DNA of 64,000 nt from Apostichopus japonicus (GCF_037975245.1 NC_092571.1:5602001-5666000), one strand, 5' to 3'. Numbered from the stretch's first letter, positions 47,357 through 58,090 are shown. Notes: a model not told the origin generated them from the sequence alone. Translations and numbers: made by a program.

Positions 47357-47754
47357 AGGCATTGAAGACTCGCCCAAACCGCGTGCCGCCCTCAGAAAAA
47401 GTTAACTTTCCGTTGCTTTGCAAGTGAAGTTTTCTTCTTGTCGCTACAATATGCAGACAGTAATGGAATGTGATACCTTGTTATCTTTTACTGTATCTGG
47501 ACCTGAGATCAGAGAGTTCCATAACAACTCCCTGCTAAGATGTCCATTGCTGCTATGCACACTGTGCTGTGGGTATTGACCTTAGCTGTATGTACTGACT
47601 GTACACTAGCTAGTGTCTCATTACCGACGGTAGCAAGCTGTGTGTGTATTTTCTGGGATCGATGGTGGTGTCTAACACTTCTGTTACACCTCATTCGAAA
47701 CTAGGTCAGATTACCCTCATCTGACGTTTCTTTGTGTGCGATTCTTCACACCCT
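47357..47754 (+). mobile_element. TTAA-flanked MITE, full-length copy carrying a micro element
   Basis: Flanked by TTAA (47353-47356 and 47755-47758). The ends AGGCATTGAAGACTCGCCC and GCGATTCTTCACACCCT are imperfect inverted repeats. The truncated sister is at 32368-32694 on the other strand. The TTAA target suggests piggyBac or Kolobok relatives. A 25-bp insertion with 7-bp duplication interrupts it at 47510-47534. Confidence 0.85.
47510..47534. mobile_element. 25-bp micro TIR element with 7-bp target duplication
   Basis: CAGAGAGTT joined directly to CCATAACAACTCCCTG, i.e. the 34-bp palindrome at 15,970 minus nine internal bases, with one changed base (A for G) in the left arm. Flanks CTGAGAT (47503-47509) and CTAAGAT (47535-47541) agree at 6 of 7. 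The sister MITE at 32.4-32.7 kb has a single CTGAGAT and no insertion at the matching position (reverse complement of about 32575-32585). Confidence 0.8.
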
Positions 47755-47758
47755 TTAA

Positions 47759-48607
47759 ATCGAAAACCTGCCAATCACATGTTCGAAATGGGACAGGCTG
47801 AAACAATTCTTAAATGAAAAGCTTAAAAGGATTGTCTGGTGGCTCAAAGAAGTTACCTTAAAAAATTATAAATAATTTTCCAAACATGTCAAAGTATGAG
47901 AATGCAAATATTGCATTTGACAGAGAAATGATTTTTCCATCCTTAAGGATGAACAGTACAGAACGTGACTTCATCTACACTAATGCATATTGTGACATAA
48001 CCCACGCTCCGTACAGAACCTACAGTAATCACAACAAAAATAGCATTTGTATACAGATTAATTCTTCCTTAATTTTCGGTGAAATTTCTTAAAAATTAAA
48101 TGTTTTCAAAAACAATTTAAGCCGCCATATATGTAGTAGATCGTGGTTTCGTGTAACACAATATAAGTTTTAACAGCAGACTCTTCGTTGTTTATATATC
48201 GCGCTATACAGGTCCAACGCGAAGAACCTACGTAGGCTACTCTAACATTTACAATCGGCAGTTCTGCGAAGCCTATAGCTTCTCGGTACTACATTCTGCT
48301 CTGACATCGATTCCGCCAAGTTTCATCTTTTGGTGTTCTGAATACTTACTTTTCAAGCTTCCTTTAACTGTAAATTTGATCCGTGAATTTTATTTCAGCA
48401 ATTCGAAGAACAGTTTATGAACTGTGGTTTGTGTGTGAGAGTATATTATGTGCAATGCTATACATATGCCAACTGGGCATGGTACAGTAGGCTATATACG
48501 TTCGCGATATGTACATTATATATAATAGGCAATATCCCCTGTGCGTGTACATGTGAGAGTGTATTGCTGCGGAAATGGGAGTGCTAAATTCAAGTCGCCT
48601 GTATTGC
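47759..48607. other. No gene seen
   Basis: Unique-looking sequence with short frames only. Confidence 0.4.
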
Positions 48608-48613
48608 CTATTT

Positions 48614-49130
48614 CAGGGATGAGACTGAGCCAGGGAAAAAAAATCTGAAATTTATCGATCGCCGTCCTGGGGGAGGGGTTTAAGGGGAGGGGGTCCCCTT
48701 TAGAATTTTTTTGTCAGGTAAGGAGGGCTTAAATGCAAAATGGTGGACTATAGATGGAATCTATCACATCACGTAACTCGCCAAAAAAGTGTGGAATTTC
48801 TGCTTGTATAATTTATCCATTAGCTTTTTAAAAAAGCTGAACCATAAACCTGAACCAAGCTGAACCAAAGCTGAACCAAAAAAAAATGAACCATAAAAAG
48901 GTTTTTGCTTGCTTTGTGCTACTTGATTCCACCACTGGTCAAATTCGGTGTTCCTTCCCTTCACAGTCCAGCATGTTCGGCCAAAAAAAAAGAAAAAAAA
49001 TTAAATAAAAAAAAAAAAAAAAAAAAAAATCATAAAAAATCATAAAAAACGCGAATTACGAGAAAAAACGCGAAAATGAAAAAAAAAAAAAATCGGAAAT
49101 CCGCGTTTCCGCAGAAGAGTCTCATGCCTG
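48614..49130. mobile_element. 517-bp element with CAGGGATGAGACT ends and 6-bp target duplication
   Basis: Ends CAGGGATGAGACTGAGC and AGAGTCTCATGCCTG are inverted, flanked by CTATTT on both sides (48608-48613 and 49131-49136). A reverse-strand copy of the G-rich module (CCTGGGGGAGGGG) lies near 48665. It includes AAGCTGAACCA repeats (48832-48880) and long A-runs (48984-49030). A 6-bp duplication does not fit typical hAT elements; the superfamily is undetermined. Confidence 0.8.
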
Positions 49131-49136
49131 CTATTT

Positions 49137-49999
49137 GCCAGCACTACGTCAATCACCGTATTGAAGAGTTCGAACAAACTGTACTTTTGGTGAGAAACTA
49201 GTGAATTTGACAACCAGATTTCTACAATAAGAAAATGTCGAATGGGACAATTTTTACATGGTTAGAACTTAACTAAAAGGACAATGTATCAAAATCTTCC
49301 ACCAGACAATTCCTTTGAAGGCTTCTTGCATTTGAATACATCACTGTTCAGGTTAGGCCAGTAATGGCGGTATGAGGAGTACGGTAACAATTCAATAATT
49401 ATCATTATGGCCATTTGATGTCAACATAATAAAAAACTGAATGTCAATAGCCCTGTACTCAGTTGACAGAACTGACAAGTAGGCATACTGTGTCAGTGCG
49501 ATCCATGTAGTCTTATTAAACACATGACCGTCTGGTATATGTTAATGGAAAATACATGCTATACATACACGAGCATCCATGCAGTTGTTGCAGGTTTTTT
49601 TCTCGACAGACCCATTTCACTGACCATAGCCTAGTACTACATTCCTGAGAAGTTCACACCACAATTTCAGTCTTAGGTTTGCCCACAGACTCCCAACTAT
49701 TGCTAAATCCTACACTTAACTATATATCTTAAAGGCATACTCTCAGCTAGGAAATTTTTAGAGGGCGGGCCAATTTCATAGGTTTCGCTGGTACACCGTT
49801 ACTCACGTGACACGGTATTTGTAATATACTGCCACTGTACAGTGTAAATCCTGTATGTAAATATACGTAATGTATAGCAGAGTTTCATGCAGTGGTAGCA
49901 TAACACGTGTAACGTGTATATTGCGGCCGCGTCGCCGCGCTGTTTAGGTGGAAGGCACAGGTTGCTTTATTGTGGGTCCCGATGCCTGGTGCTACGTAA
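49137..49999. promoter_or_regulatory. Upstream region of a candidate gene, with a short GC-rich patch
   Basis: The stretch is mostly AT-rich with no gene. Near 49921-49945 lies GCGGCCGCGTCGCCGCGCTG, a CpG-dense patch that stands out from the surroundings and lies about 55 bp before the ATG of the candidate first exon. A promoter role is inference only. Confidence 0.3.
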
Positions 50000-50108
50000 A
50001 TGGACTGGGTCTCCAAAAACGATCTACTGGAACAGAGATCGGGGATCAACAAAATGACCAATGCTACCTTCGCGGAGCATTTACTGGCATGGCAGATCAT
50101 ACGAGAAG
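50000..50108 (+). pseudogene. Candidate exon 1 of a partial or decayed gene
   Basis: An ATG at 50000 opens MDWVSKNDLLEQRSGINKMT then NATFAEHLLAWQIIRE and ends GAAG before a donor GTAGGC. The splice phase (one base left over) matches the acceptor of the next candidate exon at 52955. The CpG-rich patch just upstream fits a first exon. The peptide itself is not recognised. The link to the later exons rests on phase and order only. Confidence 0.35.
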
Positions 50109-50343
50109 GTAGGCAGCAAATTATGCTAACGACTAGCATTATATATTTACTATTCAGGCTACAGTTAGTTCAGTATACTGTTTTCCGGTCGAAGTGTTTG
50201 GTCTACTGTAGGCTTCCTTGTTATATTGTTCAATAGATCATGCTAGCTAGGCCTACTACTAGTACTACAAACTAAGGCAACTTATACACCGAGAGGCATA
50301 GGCTAGTACAGTAGTAGTATAGTCAGTTTTGCGAAGTTTGGAA

Positions 50344-50557
50344 CACTGCAGAGTTCGGACACCCCTAAGAAATACACGATTTCACGATGAGACAACCTAC
50401 AGCAGGAGCCAATTGCACGAAAAACTACGAAGCTACAGTTATTTTCTTTCCAAAATGACCCAACCATATCAAGTATAGTTTCAAACTTTCAGGTGATTTA
50501 TACCATGAGATAAAGTTTTGGGGTGTTTTAAGGCTTAGGTGTCCGAACTCCGCAGTG
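50344..50557. mobile_element. 214-bp MITE with 24-bp CACTG inverted repeats
   Basis: CACTGCAGAGTTCGGACACC at the left and GGTGTCCGAACTCCGCAGTG at the right are inverted with one mismatch. No clear target duplication was seen. CACTG termini occur in CACTA/EnSpm elements and in some mariner-like elements; the assignment is open. It lies in the first intron of the candidate gene. Confidence 0.8.
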
Positions 50558-52592
50558 TCCATGCTACTGCAATGCAGGCTGCTGTACAAACTGTAGCCTA
50601 GCCTGAACATATCATGAAGTGTTATTTATGCTTTTCTACTTATATTCTCCTACTGAGCATTATCAGTATGGAAGTTTGCGGTATCATGTGTTTGGTTTAT
50701 GATTCGGTAGCTTTGCAAATATGAATAGGACTTATAGCCTACATCAGTGTAATATGGATTTGGCAGGGAGATCTCCCCACAAGAAAATTAAACTCGAAAG
50801 ACATGCAACTTCTCATGAGCGAAGCAATAGCAAAAGTAGGACTACTGTAGCCTAGCTCCAGGCCCAGATTTATAAAATTATGCACCATGCAGGGCCTTCC
50901 TCAATTTGGTGGTTATTCCTGTCAAGAGCATTTTGATATGGGTATATTTATTTTGTAACTGTAAGTCTAGTATGCAATGAGGTACGTGAGGGACAGGGGC
51001 CTATACGCAATAAAGTAACTGTTTTCATTTCCTACTCTAGTTTACCAGCACAATTAAAGAGTTCCTAGCAACAATTAAATTAGTCTGACAACTTGAAAAT
51101 TTACTGCATATTTGCATGCATGGTCATTCTCAGTTATAGACTACTAATTTGTGTAGCCATTTCAGTTTTGTCTTTTTTTTGTGTCTGAGAATGGGTTCTT
51201 AAGTGATGAAATAACCTTGAATCTGCTGAGCAACTCCAAGATGAATTAAGTTACTAAGGCATTGGGTTCTTTTACTTTTTTAAGTCTAATATGCATAGGC
51301 TAGGGTATTTAGTTTGCTTCACTTGTTTGTCAATCCGCATAGCCACTTTAGCTGTGGATGATTCTCCACTTGCAAAGAAAAAATGTATGCATTAATTTAA
51401 ACTCTTTCTATCCCAAATTAGAGTATTGCCTATAATACTCCAAACTTGGTATAGTAACTTAAAAAAACGGTAGCGGCTGTTCCTGGTAACTGTAGTGTAA
51501 AGTGATATAACTAAGTTTTCCAAATTAATTCAAAACTCAAAAGCCTTCTCAGAAAGAAGCTACACTAGCTCTACAGGCTCCTTTGTTGAATTAGTGAAGG
51601 ATAGTAGATACTGTTCACATATTTATGCATTCATAACATGATAGTTTGCTATCATTGTTGTTTAATCATGAAATCAAGGAAAACATAAACAAATCAATGT
51701 CACCAATAATTGTGAATGCCACCATTTTATGTTCGACAAAATTTATCACATTTAATGTAAAGGATAACCATGCATGGCACATTGACGCACATATTGTAGT
51801 TGTAATAACGCACCAAATATGCGCTTCATCGGACATGACGCATCATTCCGGGGGGTCGTTGAGTCCATCTTACAATAATTGATAATTTCATCATGATACA
51901 GAAATTAAGGACATTTGCCAAAATTTTACAACATCATAGGCTTCATAGCTCTACACATAATCTGATCATGCAGATCTAAAAATTATACAAAATGAAAATG
52001 ATACTACTGATTTGTGAGAGAACTAGAATGGTCGCACATAATAAACCATATCATGTTTCTATAGTATCTTTTAAACACTTCATTGTTCAGGGCACACCAG
52101 TAGAATATTCCGTAATTTTTAGTCTTGGAAATAAGCAAAGCCTAGCTATATTTTTGAAAGCAATTATGCATCCCTGAACATGATGAAATTTGGTGACATA
52201 TTAGTGTATGAGCAAGCCTACTGGGACATTGCCATTGTAATATCAAACGTTATGACATTTAGTGTATGTAAGGTATTAGTAGATGAGTTATCATACTGCA
52301 GGTGTATACTACTAACATAGAAATAAGAAATATAATAGAAATTGCTGCACATCACTAGTTTAGGTTTGCACTAGATTAGTAAATGAACCATTCTTGAATA
52401 CTTGCAGAGTTGACACTATACATACTGTAAATCGTAAAGCAGATGTGATGAGTTTATGCTGCTAATAGCAAAGTTCTGTAACTAGTAGTGTAATTACTGT
52501 TCAGTGTTTGCAAAATTGATTTGAATTGTTGACTATTTAGTGAAGGGCAAAATGTGGTATTCAGTAATTTATGTTGGAATTTATATAATTCA
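50558..52592. other. No gene seen (candidate intron)
   Basis: AT-rich sequence between candidate exons 1 and 2. No other exon or complete element was recognised. Confidence 0.4.
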
Positions 52593-52598
52593 TTATGT

Positions 52599-52885
52599 CA
52601 GGGATGTGCTCACACTGGGCGTTCTGAATGCCGCCCGGCACAAACAGTATTTAACCTTTTTCGCCCAGCACGTTTTGATGATAATTTAATAAATTTTACC
52701 ATAACCAAAATCTGGGAGAATATATGGCACAGAATAGGAATATAGCACCACCTAAGCATACTTCATGTGCAAAATTTGTCCATTTGGGGGGGGGGGTACC
52801 CCACCCATGAGATCCCTCTCCCAGGGTGTGGATCACACTACCGCCCAATCTGCCTGGCACTCAAATATTCATGAGCACTTCCCTG
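52599..52885. mobile_element. 287-bp element with CAGGGATGTGCTCA ends
   Basis: Ends CAGGGATGTGCTCAC and ATGAGCACTTCCCTG are inverted. Flanks TTATGT (52593-52598) and CTATGT (52886-52891) agree at 5 of 6. A G-run lies at about 52786-52797. Short TSD and CAGGGATG start resemble the element at 48,614. Confidence 0.8.
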
Positions 52886-52954
52886 CTATGTGTACAGTAT
52901 GCATTCTGATATGTTATTAACTTTGCACATCCCGGTATTATTTGTCTTTTTCAG

Positions 52955-53104
52955 TTGAACGTGTGTGCCCAATTAAGAAACTTGAGAGGTTGGTATCCAA
53001 ACTGATCCACCAGAAAAGATAACACCAGTTCCTCAACAAAAGGCTATGCCCAACAGAGGCTGATGCAGCAATGCACTCCAGCAGCTTTACCCCAGTGGAG
53101 ACTG
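52955..53104 (+). pseudogene. Candidate exon 2 of the partial gene, with an internal stop
   Basis: A strong acceptor TTTGTCTTTTTCAG precedes 52955 and a donor GTAATT follows 53104. In the phase set by exon 1 it reads VERVCPIKKLERLVSKLIHQ KR, then a stop TAA at 53020-53022, then HQFLNKRLCPTEADAAMH and SSSFTPVET. The exon is exactly 150 bp, phase 1 to phase 1. The stop means either a short protein, a pseudogene or a wrong model. Confidence 0.35.
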
Positions 53105-53663
53105 GTAATTTTTTGATGTACATACTGTAACCATTCCATGCTGTAACTAAGTCTACATTTCAACTAGGTCTGCAGTCTACTACTGTAGGACTGTATATGA
53201 CTAACCGGATTTAGGACATTGGACACATTTATTCATTTATTGTATTATGTTATATTAATGACATAGACATATAGTGCTAAATATGGTGCTAATACAGCCA
53301 CTGGAGGTCTGTAAATGTGAGGGACCCAAAAATGTTCAAACCCCACAAGCATAGGCGTACGAGGCGGGGGGCAGGGGGGGGGAATGGGCAGCTCTAAGGC
53401 TGCCCGAATTTTCAGGACTTTTACCCAAATTTCTTGTCCTCTGGAAATATATATATCTATATATATATATATATATATATAAATATGCAGTAGCTTACCC
53501 GAATCTTTTTCAAATTTTTGCCCGACAATTCCATGATTTTCTTTATTTAGCATCATGATGCCCAACTATTTCTGTGTAACACCACCGTAAGCGCAGTTCA
53601 TCTGGGCTACCACGCTTTTTGCACGATCAATTTTTTTCTAACTAGTCAATTGTATACCTGGAC

Positions 53664-54285
53664 CAAGGGTGGCGGAACCAGGGGGCACTTTTCCTCAGGT
53701 TAAAAATGTGCCTTTTTCTACATAAAAATGAGGTGCCTCAAGTTAGCAAGAGGCCAGGGAACCAGAATGAACACTCGGGAAGGGCCGTTTCCGGCCATCT
53801 GAGGGGTTTGTAAAACCAAAAATTTTCTAGTACGCTCCACGTCAACCGATGGTGGCGCTCCGCTCAGATAGTCGTGCATACAACTTTGCAAATCCTGACT
53901 AAGCCCGTGACTTTTAATGAATTTCTGTGGGTCAAACTCAAAGCTATTTCGAATGGAAAAAATTTGTTAAGATATTAACAAGAAAAAAACCCTAATTCGG
54001 AAGATTCCTACATTAGCAACTAGCATGATTTCCCCTCATTTTGTCTCAAAAGAAAACTTGTTTGTTTCCCAATTTGCAAATTGGATATTGCAGTGCTAGT
54101 ATGCATATTTTCCTTTAGGGGGGGGGGGGGCGTTGATGGAGTGATGTGTATACACCAATAAGATAATACAATAAGAGTTATAAAGGGTACTAAATATAAG
54201 GCTGCAGCAGTCCCATCGAATTTCTGCAAAGTGCCCTTTGATGTCGTAGCCCCCCCCCAGATTAAAAGTGCTTCCGCCGCCCTTG
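53664..54285. mobile_element. Inner hAT-like element of composite copy 2
   Basis: Ends CAAGGGTGGCGGAACC and TTCCGCCGCCCTTG. Flanks ACCTGGAC (53656-53663) and ACCTGGAG (54286-54293) match at 7 of 8. It sits at the same place in the outer element as 21375-22002, so the nesting predates the spread of the composite. Confidence 0.9.
53755..53880 (-). repeat. Shared core module, copy 6
   Basis: GGGCCGTTTCCGGCCATCTG, CAACCGATGGTGGCGCTCCG and CTCAGATAGT. Inside the inner element of composite copy 2. Confidence 0.8.
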
Positions 54286-54682
54286 ACCTGGAGATCCCCA
54301 ACATGAGTGTATATAAGAAACATTTTCTTTTTCATGGATGGTGGGGGGGGGGGAGTGCCTACAAGCCTAGAAGTACAGGTTTATCATATTCTTTGTTATA
54401 TTTTATACTTTTTTGTGAGACAAATTGCAGTCTCACCCGACACAGCGACATTATCTCGCCTACGTGTCGTTGAACAATGTATGTTTTTCTGGAGGTAGCT
54501 GAGTACTGTGTTAAAATAATAAATAAGGTAACTAAATAGGAGCTTAAAAAATATACTGTCCCATTTTTCCCCTTCAAAGTGATGTTACCATTTTTTCTTC
54601 TTCTAATTTACCAAATTTTTGGGGAAGTGTAAATTTCTAAAACGTGAGATTATAAAATAAAGAATGTTTATATGCAACTTGC

Positions 54683-54790
54683 AAGGCCTCAGAAGTGCCG
54701 TTTCCGGCAATCTGAGAGGCATATTTTGCCAAAAATTTTCTTGTACGCTACGCGCCAACCGATGGTGGCGCTCCGCTTAGATAGTGTCCG
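54683..54790 (-). repeat. Shared core module, copy 7
   Basis: GTGCCGTTTCCGGCAATCTG, TACGCTACGCGCCAACC, GATGGTGGCGCTCCGCTTAG and ATAGTGT. In the outer element of composite copy 2. Confidence 0.8.
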
Positions 54791-54857
54791 GGAACTTTCG
54801 GGCACAAAAGTTCTGCCCTCCCAAACTGAAATGGTCCTGTACGCCTTTGCCCACAAG

Positions 54858-56770
54858 TTAATGATAACAGTACCTGTAGTATTTTTCCTTATAAGGAATA
54901 CATTTACCAATCTTGTAAAATGTGCTACCTACCTGTCTGAAGCAGTTTGTGTTCAAAAATTGCACATTTATTCTTTTCTTATGTTTTCTTTTTATGTTTC
55001 ATGATGATGTGGCATCATTTGTACATACAGTGCTTGCACTGCTTAAAGATAGTTTAACTGCCTATACTGTAGTTGTCATCTGATCAGGTTGTCATGTGCA
55101 TATAGTTTCATATCAGCAAAGACATTGACATTTTTGGCAAATTTTGAGTGTGAGCTATATCTCTAGTTTAACATGTTAGGGGCATCATTAAGGGATCTAC
55201 TTTCACCCAGATTTGAACAATAATTTTTAGTTATTACAATGAGTGCAAGTTACAATCTCAGTGAATAAACAAACATAACATTTATGCTGGCTCCAACCCA
55301 GTTACCTTGGCTATGAGCCTGAATGTCTCTTTTGCAATTAAAATCAAATGAATCATATCTTGGAAAATCATTTGAACAAGTATATCTTTGTGATACTTCT
55401 GTCCTCACACAATGCCATTAATATGTCTTTTTTCCCTTTTCATTTCACATTACAGATGTACAGAACATCCTTTAGAGGAACAGTACATTACAGCATAGCG
55501 TTATGGCATGATGGATGTTTTGCAAGCAGATATAAGGGTTGGAACTGGAAGTATTTGTGTTGGATTGTTTCATTAATAAATGTGTGCTTCTCTACTTTAC
55601 GTAAGATGATTGTCATATTTATTGTTCTCCAGTGAAAGCTATGGATTTGCATAGTGAATGTTGTTAACATGGATACGGACAATTTTGAAATAGCTGGTGT
55701 CAAAGCATGCAGTTTCTCAGCTTATTTAAATACCATACATCAAGGACACAAGAGTGGACAATGGGAGTAACAAGTATCCAGAATGTAGATATCACAAGGC
55801 TTCAAGACAATTGAACAAACTGTACCATAACAGGCAACAACAAACATGGTGTCTCAGTAAAATGAAGTTACTAAGCTAGTGCAATGTATCATAAGAATTT
55901 ATCTTCTCCATGGTGTCAAACATTGATTGTTGCATTCAGTGCGTTATGTATCTTACTCCTTTCTGTAGTATTTAGCATTGATTTGCATGTTCATTCATAG
56001 TGTAAGTAAACTACATAATTGATGTCATCAAAGTTACAACTGTGTCATATTAATAAACTAAATGATTGAATATTGGTTTCACTACATACTTTATTGCACA
56101 CTATGTTTACTTGCTGTAGTTTGTTCAGTCATACCAGTAGTTCTAATGTGACATTGATCTTGGGTTATTTATTGTTGGTTCAGAATAACTTGTCTTTATT
56201 TTGTATTGTGTGAGATCAATTTAACATAACATATATTGTGATGTCATAGAGTGTTGAAGAGGTACTCTAACTTGCAGCTAGTAGTGATAAAACAGTTCAT
56301 TCAGTGCTCTCATGATAACCCCAGTGGCAGATGGAGATAGTGGCAGATGGAGATGTGTGAAATGCAGGGGACATTATAGGGTCTTTTGAAGTTTTGGCAA
56401 AGTTTCTTTTGCATGTAAAGCTGCTATACTTATCATGGAGAAGTTCCACAATGGAGGCATGGCGTCTCCTCGCCTTATTTGGGTATATGTTCTTGCATTC
56501 TGTATTTGGAACACTGCCCTACTATTGTTTGTATTGCCTATTCTAAAGTTAGGTAATACAGTATTGTAACATGGTTTTATTTTTAACACATTGGTTGCAT
56601 CTGTACAGTTCTATACATTGAGTTCAACTACAATAACCATGAGCAGGGAAAACTTACCACTATCTCACTTGCATTTCTTAATGTTAAAGTGACCATATTC
56701 ATACTTTAACCAAAGCATTTCTTCCATATTAGATAGTGTTTATCCAGAGTAGTTTACAGGATATTTTCAA
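54858..56770. other. No gene seen (candidate intron)
   Basis: AT-rich sequence. An acceptor-like ACATTACAG precedes 55456, but the sequence after it is closed in the expected phase. Confidence 0.35.
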
Positions 56771-56774
56771 GGTG

Positions 56775-57015
56775 GGCTATGTAGTATTGGCCCCAATTTA
56801 GCATGCTATAATTGCTAGAATATTTAATATGTTCCTAGAGGTCTTTACTTTCCAAATTGTTCTAAGGCATTCTAATTGAAAGCATAAGATGCCTGAATGT
56901 CCCAGTGAGGTAAATTTCCTCGAAGGTGGTAATAAAACCAGGTTCAAAACTTTGACCAAAGGTATAACCATATTTGAATATCTGGTATATTTGGGGCCAA
57001 TACAGCATACTCTGG
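56775..57015 (-). repeat. Dispersed repeat, partner of 23.5 kb copy
   Basis: The reverse complement contains GTATGCTGTATTGGCCCC, AGATATTCAAATATGGT, TTTGGTCAAAG, ACTGGGACATTCAG and GAACAATTTGGAAAG in the same order as 23,513-23,700. The opposite end has GGGCTATGTAGTATTGGCCC, an imperfect inverted terminus. Confidence 0.65.
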
Positions 57016-57162
57016 TCGAGAGTTGCCGTGGAAGCCACCATATGTTTGTAGTAATGCAGTAAAATGTAGTAAAGGCAGCTGGAGGAGTCCAGTTTACCCC
57101 TGTGCCGAAGGTCATTCATCTTTTGGTTTTTTCTTTGGAGAACACTTTAACCCTCCCAACCA

Positions 57163-57671
57163 CAGAGCTCCCAACTGACCTGCAATTCGCAGGTTGGACC
57201 CGCATTCTTACACCCAAACCCGCTGACCCGCGCAAGTGTCCCAAAAACCTGCATTGTAATTGACAAGTACACATAAAAAAATTGCATCAAATTTTGACTT
57301 ATCAACCATCATTTCTTTAGCATTTAGCATAATAGAGTATGAAACCTCCTATACATCACCATTTGAACCTCAAATTAGGCTATATTTCATTTCATTGGGG
57401 CAAGCAGCGAACATTTTCATGCCACGGGAAAGAATGAATTATCACCTACTATTCAATTTATTGATGTTACACACAAAAAAAATGTATATTTCTCAGAAAA
57501 TTTTGGGTGACAAAAGCCTTTCTAGGTGCCACCATTTTACATGTAGGCATCACCAGGATTCCAAAAAAAATCAAAAGGGGAGGGGGACACGCCCTCCCCA
57601 TATACCCCTCCCCCAGGACGGCAATTCGTGGCATGGACCAGCATTTGCCTTCTCAAGAGTTGGAAGCTATG
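57163..57671. mobile_element. 509-bp element with CAGAGCTCCCAACT ends and 6-bp target duplication
   Basis: Ends CAGAGCTCCCAACT and AGTTGGAAGCTATG are inverted (12 of 14), flanked by CAACCA (57157-57162 and 57672-57677). A copy of the G-rich module lies at about 57565-57625. The 152-codon plus-strand frame that runs through it has no coding character. Superfamily undetermined. Confidence 0.7.
57565..57625 (+). repeat. G-rich module shared with 27.02 and 48.66 kb
   Basis: AAAAGGGGAGGGGGACACGC, CCTCCCCATATACCCCTCCC and CCAGGACGGC. Confidence 0.75.
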
Positions 57672-57819
57672 CAACCATACCATTAATGACATGTCTCTAT
57701 AGGGGATTGAATCCTTAGGTAGCCGTCCTGAGCTAGTGCGAATCAGCAGAGAGAGGTTGTGGATGCTACGCCTTCGCACCATTCAACCTCGTGGGCTCAA
57801 CATTCAGGAAGGACATGAC

Positions 57820-58090
57820 TAACTTTTCTTCTTTCCCCCTCCTACTCCCCTTGCCCCCCTCATTACTCCTCTTTTCATAGCTTTTTCCTGCCCATTTTTC
57901 TCCAGACCTTTCTGTCTTTGTCCTTCTCCAGTTTATTCCCTACCCCCTTCCCTTAATCCTCTTTGTCCTTCCACTGTTTATCTCCTACCTCTCCTCTTCC
58001 CCTATTGGTTTTTATCTTTCAATCTTCTCTCCATTCCTTGTCTACTAATCCCCTTACATCTATCTCTTTGTGTGCACCATGCTCATTAAC
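57820..58090 (+). repeat. Polypyrimidine tract of about 260 bp
   Basis: Almost only C and T with clusters such as CCCCCTCCTACTCCCC and TCCTCTTCCCC, following a short GC-balanced piece at 57720-57815. It may be the 3' UTR of an old retroelement. No gene is visible between here and 58,730. Confidence 0.7.

Larger units (their letters stand above)
53350..54849. mobile_element. hAT-like nested composite (copy 2)
   Basis: Ends CATAGGCGTACGAGG and GTACGCCTTTG, with a perfect 8-bp duplication CCCACAAG (53342-53349 and 54850-54857). It is about 90 percent like copy 1 at 20918-22543 by eye, and includes the same inner element. The left foldback arm of copy 1 is missing here. It carries (AT)n at about 53446-53481. 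Confidence 0.93.

Noticed and set aside
53446-53481. AT-dinucleotide run as a regulatory TATA region
   Set aside because: It is a microsatellite inside a transposon copy; the sister copy has similar runs at 21,027 and 21,150.
57260-57718. 152-codon plus-strand frame
   Set aside because: It runs through a TIR element and its G-rich module; no motif and no codon pattern of a gene.
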